From the NCBI GenBank assembly GCA_027619595.1, contig JAQCHP010000013.1:1-57108 (forward strand): a stretch of DNA of 57,108 nt. The letters run 5' to 3'. Of this stretch, positions 1 to 8,951 are shown in pieces. Made by a program: the position numbers and the translations under genes. The DNA comes from Planctomycetota bacterium. GTDB taxonomy: Bacteria; Planctomycetota; Planctomycetia; Pirellulales; Pirellulaceae. The stretch's first letter is position 1, and every line of letters starts with the position of its first letter. The notes under the pieces were generated by a model that made no database searches, was not told the DNA's origin, and saw only the letters and a program-made list of their open reading frames with translations.

Positions 1-707
1 GGTCGAGCCAATACGACGAAATTGGGATTCGATCCCGAAAATCTTTCTTCGTCGTCGCCGAGCATCAGGTAAGTACCTTCAATTCCACACTGACTCCAAT
101 CGTCAATCCACATCCCCAACGTGAAACGTCCGCCCGACCTGGCGTCGGCGTGCAGCGGTTCGTCGCCGAATAGAATCGATGTATTCGGCTGTCCCACGAC
201 GCCTGCGGTCTCCTGGTTAAACGCGCCAGCGGCGGAAGTAGCAAGCGGGGGCGTATCTACTCCTTTCGTCCACCATGCAAGGTATTCGGCGCGACCCCAG
301 AAGCTTGGGGTACAGGCCGCCGATTCGCAGCTCCCACAGTCGACGCTGCATGCACTGCAGTCGTTGTTGCATTCTCCGCAGTCGGGCGTTTCGCAACATC
401 CGAGTGAGTTCGAGGTTTGGTCGCAGTGACTGCATTGCCCACAAGGGGCACTTGCCGGATTGGAGGAAAAGGAGGCTGGAAGAACGGCCTCTCGGAGGCG
501 TGCTGTCGCCGTTGGTCTATTTGGTTTTCTCGGGGCTGCGTCGGACGGACTCAACTCCGGCTGAAGTTTCTCATGAACCGGACGATAGCGGGCAACGGCG
601 GGAGATGTGTGATCTACAGGTTTTCGCCGCGGATTCGACTGGCCCGGCACCTCGCGAACCAAGCCAACGAGAATAGCGATTGCCGCTAGCACGAAAAAGG
701 GTCTCAT
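1..707 (-). CDS. BBP7-family outer-membrane beta-barrel protein, 3' end beyond the window
   Basis: Open reading frame that starts at ATG 707 and runs off the left edge, so only about the first 235 residues are visible. It begins with a signal peptide (MRPFFVLAAIAILVGLV) followed by a Pro/Arg-rich stretch. Next comes a strikingly Cys-rich spacer (12 Cys within about 47 residues, roughly 105-150). After that is the conserved start of the BBP7 (DUF1551-like) porin domain: FWGRAEYLAWWTKG, then ILFGD and GGRFTLGMWID. The same landmarks occur in the complete BBP7 protein at 26700-28058, which supports the call. The family is known mainly from planctomycetes and is predicted to form outer-membrane beta-barrels; substrate unknown. 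The ribosome site is CAGGAG, about 7 bases upstream. It lies 165 bp downstream of, and on the same strand as, the transglutaminase gene, but may have its own promoter. Confidence 0.8.
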   Translation of the reverse strand, partial: MRPFFVLAAIAILVGLVREVPGQSNPRRKPVDHTSPAVARYRPVHEKLQPELSPSDAAPRKPNRPTATARLREAVLPASFSSNPASAPCGQCSHCDQTSNSLGCCETPDCGECNNDCSACSVDCGSCESAACTPSFWGRAEYLAWWTKGVDTPPLATSAAGAFNQETAGVVGQPNTSILFGDEPLHADARSGGRFTLGMWIDDWSQCGIEGTYLMLGDDEERFSGSNPNFVVLAR

Positions 708-872
708 TCGATTGCTCCTGACTGCGAAGGACGACACGCGCCGGTTACACGTCCTGTCTTCACTAATCGGCACAATCGGCATCGATCGTTAAGGCTTTCG
801 CAACTGCCAAGGTCGCCTGCGTGAAAGTCGTCGTTCGTCGTCTGCCCTAAACGGTCAGTGGCCATCGGCAAG

Positions 873-1754
873 CTATTTGCTAGCGACAGGTTGCACGTCA
901 ACGGAAACGCTCATGCTGTGTTGGCCACCCCCCACAAATACGCCTTGAATCGGGCACACATCGGAATAGTCGCGTCCGATGGCAACTGTGACATGGTCAG
1001 TACCCGCTATCTTGTTGTTGGTTGGGTCGAAATCGACCCAACCCAATTCACCGCAATAGACTGCAATCCATGCGTGAGACGCATCCGCGCCGACCAGTCG
1101 CGGTGTCCCGGGCGGCGGGTCGGTTCGTAAATAGCCACTCACATAGCGTGCGGCCAATCCCAACGATCGCAGGAAAGCAATTTGAAGATGGGCAAAGTCT
1201 TGACAGACGCCAATTCGACGCTCGAAAACGTCCATAATTGGTGTATTGACTGTTGTTGATCTCGCTTCGTAGGTGAAGTCCGCATGGATTCGCTTCGTGA
1301 GGTCCTTTACCGCTACCAAGATATTGGCTCCCGATGGAAAAGATGCTTGGGCGTATTGGAGCAACTTGGGATGCTGGCGAACATAGTGCGATTCAAAAGT
1401 GTACTCCATGGCACGTAGCCCGACGTCTGAAGACCCGTCCCTTAGGTGGTCACGTACCAATTCCCAAGGGGTTGCGTCCTTTTCACGTGGTGGGCTAGAT
1501 GGTAGCCGGTTCAGCCGCGAAGTCGATGTGATTGTGATTCCCGAGTGAGGTACTTCGATGGAAAAGGAATCGACGCGGTTACCGAAATAGTCAGTTCGCT
1601 GTCCTCGATACGCGGGCATTGGATGCACCCACAATCGAAATTCCTTGATTGTCTGGTACGGTGTCTCGTAAGGAGCCAAATGCACTTGGTTGTGACACGA
1701 AGCGACAGGGTCGGAATACGAATAGCGAGTTACATGTTTGATGAGATATTGCAT
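873..1754 (-). CDS. Transglutaminase-like cysteine peptidase/transferase (last gene of amidoligase operon)
   Basis: 293-residue cytoplasmic-type protein without a signal peptide. The N-terminal half matches the bacterial transglutaminase N-terminal beta domain (MQYLIKHVTRYSYSDPV...). The core domain carries a full triad: Cys about 184 in IGVCQDFAHL, His about 227 in DASHAW, and Asp about 242 in WVDFDPTNN. Families of this type are thiol enzymes that cleave or transfer amide bonds; in this genomic setting they are predicted to hydrolyse or cross-link the peptide product of the ATP-grasp ligases. It is the last of five co-directional genes; its ATG is 24 bp after the stop of the ATP-grasp/alpha-E fusion gene. 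A second, larger transglutaminase fused to DUF2126 is two genes upstream. The family assignment is firm; the actual substrate is unknown. Confidence 0.88.
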   Translation of the reverse strand: MQYLIKHVTRYSYSDPVASCHNQVHLAPYETPYQTIKEFRLWVHPMPAYRGQRTDYFGNRVDSFSIEVPHSGITITSTSRLNRLPSSPPREKDATPWELVRDHLRDGSSDVGLRAMEYTFESHYVRQHPKLLQYAQASFPSGANILVAVKDLTKRIHADFTYEARSTTVNTPIMDVFERRIGVCQDFAHLQIAFLRSLGLAARYVSGYLRTDPPPGTPRLVGADASHAWIAVYCGELGWVDFDPTNNKIAGTDHVTVAIGRDYSDVCPIQGVFVGGGQHSMSVSVDVQPVASK

Positions 1755-1778
1755 GGCAGCCGACCAGCGCTCACGTTG

Positions 1779-4355
1779 TTATGCCTGATCATCGTTCCGT
1801 GGGATGTCAGCCATTTTTTGACTGGGGCCCGCATGGACAAGATAGCGGTGACTTACGGCATTCGATAATTTTGGTAGTTGCTCCAGCAGCGGGCCGACAA
1901 ATGCCAGCAACGGACCGGGATCACCCAGTTGGTGAGATTCGCAGATATCTTCTAAATCGGCCATGCGCACGGAATGCAGAAGGGACATCGCGATGCGTTG
2001 TTCTAAGGCGTATCCTGGTAGGTTTGCGTCGCGCGGTAGATTGTCTACGTGGGCGCAAATGGCCACCAGTTGAAACGCTAACGAGCGTGGATTCGTTTCG
2101 TCGGTTAGCAGCAGGTCCAACACGGCGGACATTTGTAGTTGTGCCAGGTACCTGGCGCGATATGTCATGAGACTATCGCCGATCTCCAGTGCGGCTTCCA
2201 ATAATTCATTGGGGACGAGCTTTTTCGAACCAAAGCACTCTTGCACAAATTGCAATATTTGCAACGATTTTTCCAATCTGCGACCCAGGTCAAGGAACCG
2301 AAAGGCTTGCGTGCGGGTCATGCTTTCCATGACCAATCCGCTTAACGCGGCCAGGTCCATCAAGAGCTGATTGACAAGATTGAGTAGGTCGGTCAGGTCC
2401 GGCTGATCGGACGGGTGGAAGCTACGATCCATGTGGAGAAGAATCCGCCACGTGTCGGAGGAAAGCCGGTCCCGTACGAGCGATGCAATGCGTGTTGCCT
2501 CATTGAGCACCGCACGCAGGCATCCTGCTTGATTTTTTGTATCGAACACGGAAGTTGGCAAGGCTTGTTCGATGGCCGGCAATCGATCTTGAATTCCCTG
2601 AACCACAAACCCCGGCTCAATCTGTCCGTGCATTGCCAGTAGTCGAAGTAGCGCAGGAATCTCAGCGACGCTCGGTGAGCCGGTTTCGCTCGTTAGTCGC
2701 ACGACGACCGTTCGCAATAATCGTGCGGACGACTCAACCCGTTCCAATTGTCGTCCCATCCAAAACAGATTGTCTGCGACACGGCTCGGTAGATCGGTTG
2801 GACTACGTCTCAGCTGCAGTGAGTCGCTGGGACTGGCCAACAGCGATACGACATCGACCGGACCATCGGACAGGATCCAGGTATCCTTGCTCCCCTCGCC
2901 AGCGAGAATCGAGGTTTCCAATGATCGTTCCGTTGTGGACGTTCGCGTCAGACCTCCTGGCATCACAACATACGTGTCTGCAGAAGCGATCAAGTAAGTC
3001 CGCAGTGCCATATAAGAAGGGACGAATTCTGTTCCACGCCAGCTAGGGACACTGGAACGCTCGGCACGCTCCTGGGCAATATAGCCGGCAGGATCCTGCT
3101 CGATCATGGATCGTATTTGGTCCGGAGGCATCGTATTGAAGCGTTGAATTGCCATCCGGTCAGCACCACGCTGTCGGAAGGCGGGCTTGACGACTAGGTC
3201 GTCGAGCTTCTGTAGCACGAACGATTTTGATTCGGGATCTCCGCACCACCAAGTAGAGATGCCTGGCAATTTTAGGTCCTCGCCCAACAGAACCTGCGAA
3301 AGTTCGGGCATCATGGCCATGAAAATCGGTGACTCAATCAAGCCACTTCCCAACTCATTGACGACCGCCACGTTGCCACTGCGTACTGCTTGCAAGAGTC
3401 CCGCCACTCCTTGAGTGCCGGCCGATTCTAATTCCAGAGGGTCGCAATGTTCACTATTGATTCGGCGAATGATGACATCGACCGGCAGCAGTCCGCTCAA
3501 AGTCTTCAACATGACTTCGTTACCTCGCACGGCGAGGTCATCGGCTTCGACGAGGGCGTAGCCGAGGTATCGTGCAAGGTAGGCATCTTCAAAAAAGTTG
3601 GCGCTCTGTGGTCCCTGCCCAAGCCAGACGATTCGCGGGTTATCGCGGTGCCGAGGCGCCATTTGTCGCATCGTTTCTCGGAACGCCACAAAATAGGGAG
3701 CGAGCCGTTCCACACAGCAGTCGCGGAAGATGCCGGGGAACATGCGTGAGATCACAATTCGATTTTCAAGTGCGAATCCCGCTCCCGACGGGGCTTCGGA
3801 GCGATCGGCCCAAACGCACCACTGGCCGCTTGCGTTGCGGGCAAGGTCAGCGGCATAACACTGCAGGTGGCGCAGGGGACCGGATTGAGGGCGGTGGAAA
3901 GGACGCTGGAAACCTGGATGACGAAAAATGACTTCGGGAGGCAAGGCCCGATTTCGCACCAAATGCTGCGGACCATAAAGGTCCGTGAGTACCATATCCC
4001 ACAGTAAGGCTCGTTGGGTCAGACCGTCGGCCACGGTTTGCCACTCGTTCGCCGGCACAAGTAGCGGCACTGGATCCAATTCCCACGGCCGGAGGCGCGC
4101 TGCTGGGTCCCCGTAGGCACTATAGGCAATGCCATTTTCGTGGATTAGCCGTTGGGCTTGTTCCGACCGACGCGAGATCTCATCGCGGCCCATTCGGCTC
4201 AAAGACTGCGAAAAACGTGCCCAGTGAGCCCTCAGGTTGCCATCCGGCAGCAGCAATTCATCCACCGCGCCACGCGGAGAGGCGTAGGTTGCAAAAAATG
4301 CCGGATGAATCGGCTCGCCTGGATTTACGGAGGCATGTTGCAAAATATCGTCCAT
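1779..4355 (-). CDS. Circularly permuted type 2 ATP-grasp protein fused to alpha-E domain
   Basis: 858 residues. Residues 1 to about 500 form a circularly permuted ATP-grasp domain (DUF404/DUF407 type; landmarks NGIAYSAYGD, RIVWLGQGPQSANFFEDAYLARYLG, VDVIIRRINSEHCDPLELE, VVKPAFRQRGADRMAI, and the late VVMPGGLTR). From about residue 515 there is an alpha-E (DUF403) helical domain that starts SRVADNLFWMGRQLERVE. ATP-grasp enzymes form amide bonds through an acyl-phosphate, and alpha-E domains are found only next to them. The two modules are usually separate genes, as in 8952-10484 and 7898-8893 of the same operon, so this is the fused second set. The gap to the upstream DUF2126 gene is 71 bp. 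Predicted role: ATP-dependent peptide ligation in the cytoplasm; product unknown. Confidence 0.88.
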   Translation of the reverse strand: MDDILQHASVNPGEPIHPAFFATYASPRGAVDELLLPDGNLRAHWARFSQSLSRMGRDEISRRSEQAQRLIHENGIAYSAYGDPAARLRPWELDPVPLLVPANEWQTVADGLTQRALLWDMVLTDLYGPQHLVRNRALPPEVIFRHPGFQRPFHRPQSGPLRHLQCYAADLARNASGQWCVWADRSEAPSGAGFALENRIVISRMFPGIFRDCCVERLAPYFVAFRETMRQMAPRHRDNPRIVWLGQGPQSANFFEDAYLARYLGYALVEADDLAVRGNEVMLKTLSGLLPVDVIIRRINSEHCDPLELESAGTQGVAGLLQAVRSGNVAVVNELGSGLIESPIFMAMMPELSQVLLGEDLKLPGISTWWCGDPESKSFVLQKLDDLVVKPAFRQRGADRMAIQRFNTMPPDQIRSMIEQDPAGYIAQERAERSSVPSWRGTEFVPSYMALRTYLIASADTYVVMPGGLTRTSTTERSLETSILAGEGSKDTWILSDGPVDVVSLLASPSDSLQLRRSPTDLPSRVADNLFWMGRQLERVESSARLLRTVVVRLTSETGSPSVAEIPALLRLLAMHGQIEPGFVVQGIQDRLPAIEQALPTSVFDTKNQAGCLRAVLNEATRIASLVRDRLSSDTWRILLHMDRSFHPSDQPDLTDLLNLVNQLLMDLAALSGLVMESMTRTQAFRFLDLGRRLEKSLQILQFVQECFGSKKLVPNELLEAALEIGDSLMTYRARYLAQLQMSAVLDLLLTDETNPRSLAFQLVAICAHVDNLPRDANLPGYALEQRIAMSLLHSVRMADLEDICESHQLGDPGPLLAFVGPLLEQLPKLSNAVSHRYLVHAGPSQKMADIPRNDDQA

Positions 4356-4426
4356 CGCAAATTCCGCCTGAACTCGCTGCAGATCAACGTAATAACAAAT
4401 TCCAAGGTCAACGCCGTAAGTCTACC

Positions 4427-7400
4427 TTATCTCAGCCGCAAATCGAGAGTGAGCGGAAAGTCTGTTGATGGCGGGTCGTGTCGCCATGGTCCGCCATCCG
4501 ATGTGTGGCCTGTCGTTCTAAACCGTGCGGCGCGCCGACTTTCCGCTTCGAAGGCATTTACTGGATAGGCGGCAGGATTCAGGCCGCCCGGGTGGCCAAC
4601 GTGGTACTGGCCCCCACCCAGGGAACGTCGCATCCAAGTATCGACAAGATCGAAGACAAGTGGAGTATCCACCGGGATTAATGGATGGAGACAATGGGGA
4701 GGCTGCCAAGCTCGATAGCGAATTCCTGCCACATATTCCCCTTCACGACCCGTGGGATGGAGCGGGACGCGGCGGCCATTGCAGGCTACGAAATAGCGCG
4801 GGTCAGTCATCGCGTTCACGCGGACCTGCATTCTCTCCACGGACGAGTCGACGTAGCGTGCCGTTTGTGCGCCCGTCGATTCCTCCCCCAGCACGTACCA
4901 TGGTTCGATCGCAGTGCGTAGTTCCACACAAACTGATTGATGGACGAACTGGCCGATTTTCGGAAACCGAAACTCTAAATGAGGCTCGAACCAAGTCGAA
5001 TCCAGCGGATATCCAGCATCTCGGGTTTCTTGGACGACATCACAAAAGTCCTGCCAAACAAAATGCGGCAGCATGTAGCGATCGTGAAGACCGGTCGACC
5101 AATCGACGAGTTGGCTCTTGTAGGGAGTCTTCCAAAATCGGGCGACGAGCGTTCGCAACAGCAACTGTTGCGTTAGGCACATGCGAGGGTGAGGTGGCAT
5201 TTCAAACGCGCGGAGTTCCAGTAGTCCCAGACGGCCCGCGGCAGAATCGGGTGAGAATAATTTGTCAATGCAAAATTCGGCCCGATGCGTATTCCCCGTA
5301 CCGTCGACAAGCAGATGACGCAGAATTCGGTCTACCAACCAAGGGGGACAAGATTGATCGGGATCGGGGATTTGGTCCAATGCCACCGACAACTCATACC
5401 GTGCGTCCCTTCGTCCCTCGTCAATTCGAGGTGCTTGGCTGGTCGGTCCGACAAATCGACCTGAAAACAGATAGGAAAGTGACGGGTGATTGTGCCAATA
5501 ACTGATGAGGCTACGCAATAAATCGGGTCGGCGCAAAAATGGGCTATCGCACGGCCTGGGACCGCCCAGCACGATGTGGTTTCCGCCTCCAGTTCCTGTG
5601 TGGGTGCCATCGCGATCAAACTTTTCCGCGCCCAACCGGCATGTTTTTGCGACCGAGTAGACCGTTTCTGTGATGTGCGTCAGTTCTCGCCAATTCTTGG
5701 CGGGCTGCACGTTGACTTCGATAACGCCGGGGTCAGGCGTTACGGAAAAGTGTTGTAACCGCGAATCGTACGGCGGTAGGTATCCTTCAATGGCTATCGG
5801 CACCTGAACGCATTCCGCTGTCTCTTCAATAGCGGAGATTAACTGCAAAAATTGTTCGACGCGATCAACGGGGGGCAAGAATACGTGTAAACATCCGCCA
5901 CGCGCTTCGACGCATATGGCCGTAGGCACCACTTGATTGGAATCGTCGGCTCCATTGATTGCGACTGGAGTGGACCAAGTCTCATCGGTCGCGTCTTGCT
6001 TTGATTGGAAGGGGAAATTGGTGTCGCCCAGTCCCATGACCGCTCGGCTACCGGCGAACTGTCGCATCGTCAGCGAGGAACTCGACTGCAGAGAACCACC
6101 CAAGGGAACGTCTACCGACTGCTGGTGATGACTGCCAAGTGACCCGTTGCGAATCGCAGCATAACCTGGCAGAGACCTCACTTCATCGAACGGGTCGCGT
6201 GGAAAAAAGTCGGTCGGATAATCTTGTTTGGACAGCCACGTCAGCGACTTTGTCGGAAGTCGTAAGCCAATGGGCGAATCGCCGGGAATCAAGAACAACT
6301 CGTCGGATCGTACGTGCCACCAACCGCTTTGCCAACCGCCCGCTGGATTCCACCATTGAAAGCGAACGGGTAATACACTTCCTACGGGACGTGTCAGCCC
6401 CCGTTCAAACACTCGCGTGACCCTCGCTCGTTCCACTGGATCGTCGAGTCGATTGTCATGAGGATCTACGTTGCTGGGGAGACACCGCTCTCGCCACATG
6501 TAGTACAGGACATCTTCGTAGGCCTGCATGACGTGCTGGGGTTGTACGCCCAACCGCACGGCCAGCGAACGACAGAATCGGTTTGCGTCGTCGGGGCTAC
6601 ATCCGTAATCTCGTCCGGTGTCTGCAATCAACGCCGGTTCTCGCCAGATCGGTTCGCCGTCGGTTCGCCAATAGCAGCGAAACGACCAGCGAGGCAGACT
6701 CTCGCCGGGATACCACTTACCTTGGCCACAGTGCAACAAGGCTCCGGGGGCAAATCGTTCCTTCAGTTGTCGGATAAGTGTATTCGCGAATCGTTGTTTC
6801 GTGGGTCCCACGGCCTCGGTTTGCCATTCGGAACTTTCCATATCTTCTGTCGATACAAAGGTGGGTTCACCCCCCATCGTGAGTCGTACATCGGATGACT
6901 CCAAGCCCTGATCGACCTGATGTCCTAGGTCTTGGATGCGTTCCCACACATCTTCTGTGTATGGCAATGTGACACGTGGATCCTCATGCACACGTTCGAT
7001 CCGCATTTCGACCTGAAACTCGGTCTCGCACTCTTCCAAGTACCCTGAAATTGGCGCCGCACTTGCCGGACGCGGACTGCACGCCAAAGGTAAATGTCCT
7101 TCGCCAGCGAATAGTCCCGACGTCGGGTCCAAGCCGATCCAGCCGGCTCCGGGCAAATACACTTCCGCCCAGGCATGCAGATCGGTGAAATCTGCTGTCG
7201 GACCGGCCGGACCTTCCACCGGTTTTTCGTCTGCCTTCAGTTGTATCAAATATCCCGACGTAAAACGTGCCGCAAGTCCCAGGTGTCGCAAGACTTCCAC
7301 CAGCAACCAGCTCGAATCCCGACACGATCCCTGACCCAATAACAATGTTTGCTCCGGCGTCTGTACGCCCGGTTCCATACGAATGACGTACTTGATTGCT

Positions 7401-7861
7401 TTCCAAAGCATCTGGTTTAGCGCGACCAAGAAATCTGTTGTGCGCCGCGGTGTGCGATCAATTGACTCCACGAAGTCCAGGACACTGGCGGCCGAGGATT
7501 CGAACGACAGGAACGGCAAGAGTTCCCGATGTAAAGGTTCTTCGTAAACAAACGGAAATAATTCTGCTTCCGGTTCGAGGAAAAAGTCGAACGGATTGAC
7601 CACGGTCATATCTGCCACGAGGTCGACGTGCACGCAGAACTCGCGAACCTTTTCCGGAAACACAATGCGCGCCAAATAGTTTCCGTAAGGATCTTGTTGC
7701 CAATTTAAAAACTGTTTCCCGCCGAGCACATTCAACGAGTAGGAGCAGATGGGGGTTCGACAATGGGGAGCTGGTCGCAGTCGTACGGTCTGCGGTCCCA
7801 GCGTAATCGATTGCCCATAGGTATATGTTGTCTTGTGGCTTAGGGCAACGCGGATGCTCAT
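4427..7861 (-). CDS. Large transglutaminase-DUF2126 fusion protein
   Basis: 1144 residues. The N-terminal third is a transglutaminase module with Cys180 (GQGSCRDSSWLL), His229 (DLHAWAEVYL) and Asp245 (GWIGLDPTSG), so the catalytic triad is intact. The remaining about 830 residues are the DUF2126 region, with landmarks RLTMGGEPTFVS and GTGGGNHIVLGG. Published sequence analysis of amidoligase families places this region near the glutamine-synthetase/GCS2-like COOH-NH2 ligases; that is family knowledge, not shown here. The length is normal for the family. The ATG at 7861 lies 36 bp after the stop of the alpha-E gene and nothing suggests a nearer start. A protein that combines a presumed ligase with a presumed amide-cleaving enzyme fits a system that builds and removes a peptide. 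Confidence 0.88.
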   Translation of the reverse strand: MSIRVALSHKTTYTYGQSITLGPQTVRLRPAPHCRTPICSYSLNVLGGKQFLNWQQDPYGNYLARIVFPEKVREFCVHVDLVADMTVVNPFDFFLEPEAELFPFVYEEPLHRELLPFLSFESSAASVLDFVESIDRTPRRTTDFLVALNQMLWKAIKYVIRMEPGVQTPEQTLLLGQGSCRDSSWLLVEVLRHLGLAARFTSGYLIQLKADEKPVEGPAGPTADFTDLHAWAEVYLPGAGWIGLDPTSGLFAGEGHLPLACSPRPASAAPISGYLEECETEFQVEMRIERVHEDPRVTLPYTEDVWERIQDLGHQVDQGLESSDVRLTMGGEPTFVSTEDMESSEWQTEAVGPTKQRFANTLIRQLKERFAPGALLHCGQGKWYPGESLPRWSFRCYWRTDGEPIWREPALIADTGRDYGCSPDDANRFCRSLAVRLGVQPQHVMQAYEDVLYYMWRERCLPSNVDPHDNRLDDPVERARVTRVFERGLTRPVGSVLPVRFQWWNPAGGWQSGWWHVRSDELFLIPGDSPIGLRLPTKSLTWLSKQDYPTDFFPRDPFDEVRSLPGYAAIRNGSLGSHHQQSVDVPLGGSLQSSSSLTMRQFAGSRAVMGLGDTNFPFQSKQDATDETWSTPVAINGADDSNQVVPTAICVEARGGCLHVFLPPVDRVEQFLQLISAIEETAECVQVPIAIEGYLPPYDSRLQHFSVTPDPGVIEVNVQPAKNWRELTHITETVYSVAKTCRLGAEKFDRDGTHTGTGGGNHIVLGGPRPCDSPFLRRPDLLRSLISYWHNHPSLSYLFSGRFVGPTSQAPRIDEGRRDARYELSVALDQIPDPDQSCPPWLVDRILRHLLVDGTGNTHRAEFCIDKLFSPDSAAGRLGLLELRAFEMPPHPRMCLTQQLLLRTLVARFWKTPYKSQLVDWSTGLHDRYMLPHFVWQDFCDVVQETRDAGYPLDSTWFEPHLEFRFPKIGQFVHQSVCVELRTAIEPWYVLGEESTGAQTARYVDSSVERMQVRVNAMTDPRYFVACNGRRVPLHPTGREGEYVAGIRYRAWQPPHCLHPLIPVDTPLVFDLVDTWMRRSLGGGQYHVGHPGGLNPAAYPVNAFEAESRRAARFRTTGHTSDGGPWRHDPPSTDFPLTLDLRLR

Positions 7862-7897
7862 GGGTAGTTCTGCGGGTCTTAAGAGAAATTAAACTGT

Positions 7898-8893
7898 CTA
7901 CGTGGTGATGGATTGCTGCTGAGATGACAAGTCGGTGCCGGTAGACGGCGTTAAGGCGAAAAACTCCGCCGTGATAGCGTCGCCTAGGCGGTTCAATCGC
8001 ACCTGGATCTCGTCGATGAATTCATGGATTCCGCGTTGGATGATATTTTCGATAGGAACACGGTCGGTATTCAGCCGCAATTGCTCGATCAATTCCCCCG
8101 ACGGACTGATTTGAGTTCCCGGCGGGCCATCGACAATTGCGCGCAGGGATTCCTGTGCATGAACCAGACAAAAGTGCACCGACCGGGGAAAGAAACGATC
8201 CAAGATCAAGAAGTCGGCGACTTTGTGCGGCTCGATGCGGCCGTGGGTACGCCGATACATTTCTAAAGCGGACGCCGATTTCAGCAAGGATGACCAGCGC
8301 ACGATGTCGAGCGTTAGGCCGACTTCTCGCGGGTTGGGTAACAACAAATAGTATTGGACATCAACAATCCGTGAAGTTTTGTCGGCACGTTCGATCAATC
8401 GTCCCAGCATAGAAAAATGCCACGGTTCGCCATGCGACATGGTCGAATAGGTTAGCCCCAAAAGTGTATGGCTTGCTAGTTTTACTTGCTCACAAAATTC
8501 CGCTACCGAGTCGGCAATGTTCGCTGCATTTGCCGCACCACGCACTAACAGATAAAATCTATTAAGCTGCTCCCAGAGTGGCATGGGAACAATCTCTCGT
8601 ACGCTGCGGGCGTTTTCTCGGGCTTTGGCCACGCAGGAAAAGATGGAATTTGGGTTCTCCTTGTCGAACATAAGGAAGTGAGTTACCTGTTTCTTTTCTG
8701 CGTCGCCGTAACGTTCTTGAAACGACTTTTCGTCTCCTGTGGTGTAAACCAAAGGGGCCCATTGTCTGCCCAGCCCCTCACCGTCGCCCAAAGTAAGGTT
8801 GTGATTTACGTCCAGAAATCTTGCGACGTTTTCCGCTCGCTCAATGTACCGATTCATCCAATAGATTGATTCGGCGACGCGGCTTAACAGCAT
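7898..8893 (-). CDS. Alpha-E (DUF403) domain protein
   Basis: 331 residues when started at ATG 8893, giving the typical family N-terminus MLLSRVAESIYWMNRYIERA. An in-frame TTG six codons upstream (8911) is possible but unlikely, and a GGAAA ribosome site precedes the ATG. All-helical, cytoplasmic, no membrane segment. Alpha-E proteins occur almost exclusively beside circularly permuted ATP-grasp ligases and transglutaminases; their biochemical role is not established. Here the gene is second in the operon, 58 bp after the ATP-grasp gene and 36 bp before the DUF2126 gene. A divergent copy of the same domain is fused to the C-terminus of the protein at 1779-4355, so two paralogous alpha-E modules are co-expressed. 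Confidence 0.9.
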   Translation of the reverse strand: MLLSRVAESIYWMNRYIERAENVARFLDVNHNLTLGDGEGLGRQWAPLVYTTGDEKSFQERYGDAEKKQVTHFLMFDKENPNSIFSCVAKARENARSVREIVPMPLWEQLNRFYLLVRGAANAANIADSVAEFCEQVKLASHTLLGLTYSTMSHGEPWHFSMLGRLIERADKTSRIVDVQYYLLLPNPREVGLTLDIVRWSSLLKSASALEMYRRTHGRIEPHKVADFLILDRFFPRSVHFCLVHAQESLRAIVDGPPGTQISPSGELIEQLRLNTDRVPIENIIQRGIHEFIDEIQVRLNRLGDAITAEFFALTPSTGTDLSSQQQSITT

Positions 8894-8951
8894 GGTATCG
8901 TTTCCAAACAATGTGTGTTGCGTGCGGCGGTCCCACAGAGGGACAAAGCGT

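Noticed and set aside
4525-5505. Open frame of 326 codons on the plus strand
   Set aside because: Lies wholly inside the DUF2126 gene and has random-like Arg/Pro/Ser composition.
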